DNA of 64,000 nucleotides from Rotaria macrura (lineage: Eukaryota; Rotifera; Eurotatoria; Philodinida; Philodinidae). A model generated the notes under the pieces. That model saw only the letters and a program-made list of their open reading frames with translations, searched no databases and was not told where the DNA came from. The DNA is taken from the NCBI GenBank assembly GCA_900239685.1, contig OENT01000546.1, positions 36,291 through 100,290 of the forward strand, read 5' to 3'. Of the stretch, positions 62,216 to 64,000 are shown piece after piece (positions within the stretch are counted from its first letter, which is position 1; every line of letters starts with the position of its first letter). The translations under genes were made by a program, and so were the position numbers.

Positions 62216-64000
62216 CGAACGTTACGCAAAAATCCTCACACTTATATGCAATAAAATGCTGAGCAAAGGAGAAAACAAAATTTTTTGTTTTGATAATTAT
62301 ATGTATTTATAAATATAAACGTCTTTATAGTGAAATTGAAGAATGGGGAAAATCTCGGGATCCTATTTTTTTCGACCCCACCCCGCCCCGCCCAGTTTCA
62401 CCTAAAATGCTTCCTGCACCGTTTCGGTCTCTGAACTGGTCTACGAAGGAAAATTAGTCACTAGTTATCTCCGACATTGAGCGTTCTACGTACAGGAAAC
62501 TCTTTTTTACGATTCAAATGCATTTTGGGGGCATTCTAATTACATTGTGTCATTTTCTGAGTGAAAAGTTTTTGTTTGTTCCATGAATCATCAGTATGTG
62601 TTGACATGTGTTATAGTAATTATCAAACTGTTAAAACGTTTTATATCATCACTAGAAGCCAGTCCTTTGTGAAATATTGACTCAATGTTGACGAATGGCA
62701 AGATCCGGCTGGAAACGGTTAAAAAAGTCTTCAACGATATGACATTAGTTTAGGAAGTCTTCCAATAAGTTTCTTAGAGTAGAAATAAATATACTTATGA
62801 TTCGTTCCATTAAAAGATAGATTGTGAAAACAATCCATGTCGAAATCATGAGCGCATCGATTTGAGTTTTACGAGTAAAAATTTTATATCTTGAGAAAAT
62901 GTAATGAAGAAAGGGTCCGAGGACTCGCACGAGCTAGGCTTAGTTGCGATTTAGGAAATCTGAAATAACATTCTTTCAATGAGACTCGTTGAAACTATTC
63001 ATGAGTTGAAATTCAAATCAACTAATTTCATTTTTACGTCCATCCTTGTTTTGCTATGAGTTTTGTGTCAGAAAATATTGTTTGCCGTTCAAATCATCAG
63101 GGCATGTTCTCTGTCGTTCTAAAATAACTAATTCATCTTGTAACAACAAATTAGTCTGAACGTTTCCAAAAAATACTATTAATATACTTCTTCTTTGATT
63201 AAAATTGAGTTCTATGTAAAAGAATTATCGTCTTTCCACTGTCTAGAAAAATACACGAAACTACAACCTTCGAAGAAACGAATGCATCACCTGACGATCA
63301 AACAAAAATGTTGGACACTGAAGATGTTATGTTCCATATCGTTTGCACATTTTTAAATATGAATATATAAATATAAAAACATACATATACCAGATTTTGG
63401 TTCAGTTATGGGACCAGCCCTTCGGCTGGCTTTACAATATTGTAGTTAGCATCGTTTTCAAGGGCTTTCACAGTTGTCACGATGTTAGCATAGCAATGGA
63501 ACGTTTAGAGATTGACTCATTTTTATTCGTTATTCGAAACGCAACTTTTCTATTTGAACATAGTTTTTATCATTGCAATTGTCATGACTCAGACCTAGAA
63601 GAATATATTAATGGAGATCAAAAGCGTATACTTCAAGAATCTGGTATCTTAAATTTCCAAATGATTATTTCAGGCTAATATGAGCTTACTTCTGGAAATT
63701 TTGATATCAAATAGTTTAAGTGAGTATCTTCGTTAGATAAATTTCTCAAAAAGATTCAATGTATATATGGTACGTTTTATCGAACTCAATCTCGTACAGT
63801 AAAGACAATTCGTAAATCTTAAGAAACCTATAACTAGGAATTTTAATTAGTAAATAAAATAATAACTTCGAATATGAAATCTTGGCGATGAATAATTCTT
63901 CAAAATATTGCTATTTAAGTTATGTTGACGTTTTATTGTCAGAAAAAAATAGTCCATTCCTTTTTCCATGATGCTAACGATGGAGCCCATCTTAATGAAT
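62216..64000. other. Gene-free end of window
   Basis: No supported gene. There is a C-rich patch near 62380-62396 and a perfect hairpin CCAGCC-CTTC-GGCTGG at 63414-63429. The plus-strand frame at 63343-63678 has a fairly protein-like C-terminal half (EEYINGDQKRILQESGIL) but no convincing splice partners or recognised family. An exon of a gene continuing beyond the window cannot be excluded. Confidence 0.45.

Noticed and set aside
63343..63678. 111-codon frame whose end resembles RIH-domain wording (DQKRILQESGIL)
   Set aside because: The match is short and subjective; the only introns that would extend it are about 30 nt and out of phase.

Overview
This window looks like nuclear DNA of a small invertebrate animal. 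The sequence is strongly A+T-rich. Genes are animal-type (monoamine-type SLC6 transporter, NFIL3/vrille-like bZIP, ankyrin/SOCS-box protein, SLC25 carrier, LRR receptor-like protein). Most introns are 49-99 nt with GT..AG ends, and spliced frames join in phase. Those traits, the fukutin/LicD-type protein and the low density of small non-autonomous DNA transposons fit a bdelloid rotifer best. That placement is inference; no rRNA, tRNA or mitochondrial marker was seen to confirm it.

Layout. 1-4.5 kb is gene-free. 4.5-6.4 kb holds an intronless LRR transmembrane protein (+). 8.3-11.9 kb holds a polyQ-cyclophilin fusion (-), a Gln/Tyr-rich plus Lys-rich protein (-) and a 63-residue three-exon gene (+) that length-filtered ORF calling would miss. 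14.6-16.2 kb holds the NFIL3-like bZIP gene (-), next to a GC-rich island. 19.0-20.4 kb is a large imperfect palindrome with a 271-bp foldback element inserted in one arm. 21.6-23.3 kb encodes an ASB-type protein (+). 26.2-28.2 kb encodes an SLC6 transporter (-). 32.35-37.28 kb encodes an eight-exon PPP-family phosphatase with N-terminal EF-hand-like and possible Nudix-like segments (-). 37.8-41.0 kb encodes a ten-exon His/Gly/Val-Pro-rich structural-looking protein (-). 45.4-51.3 kb is a transposon-rich stretch with three ~1.0-1.1 kb terminal-inverted-repeat elements, each with target-site duplications, around a doubtful small spliced gene. 51.8-52.8 kb encodes a mitochondrial carrier (-). 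56.3-57.5 kb encodes a fukutin/LicD-like type II membrane protein (+). 59.15-59.88 kb encodes a coiled-coil/basic protein (+). 61.7-62.2 kb holds a decayed hAT transposase C-terminus (-).

The genes do not form an operon or an obvious common pathway; this is ordinary dispersed eukaryotic gene order. I found no CRISPR array, defence island or similar system. The most original material is the Val-Pro/His/Gly-rich ten-exon protein, the EF-hand-PPP architecture, the micro-gene and the nested transposon structures, one of which contains its own empty-site control. All exon borders were placed by eye from splice motifs and reading-frame phase and need transcript support.
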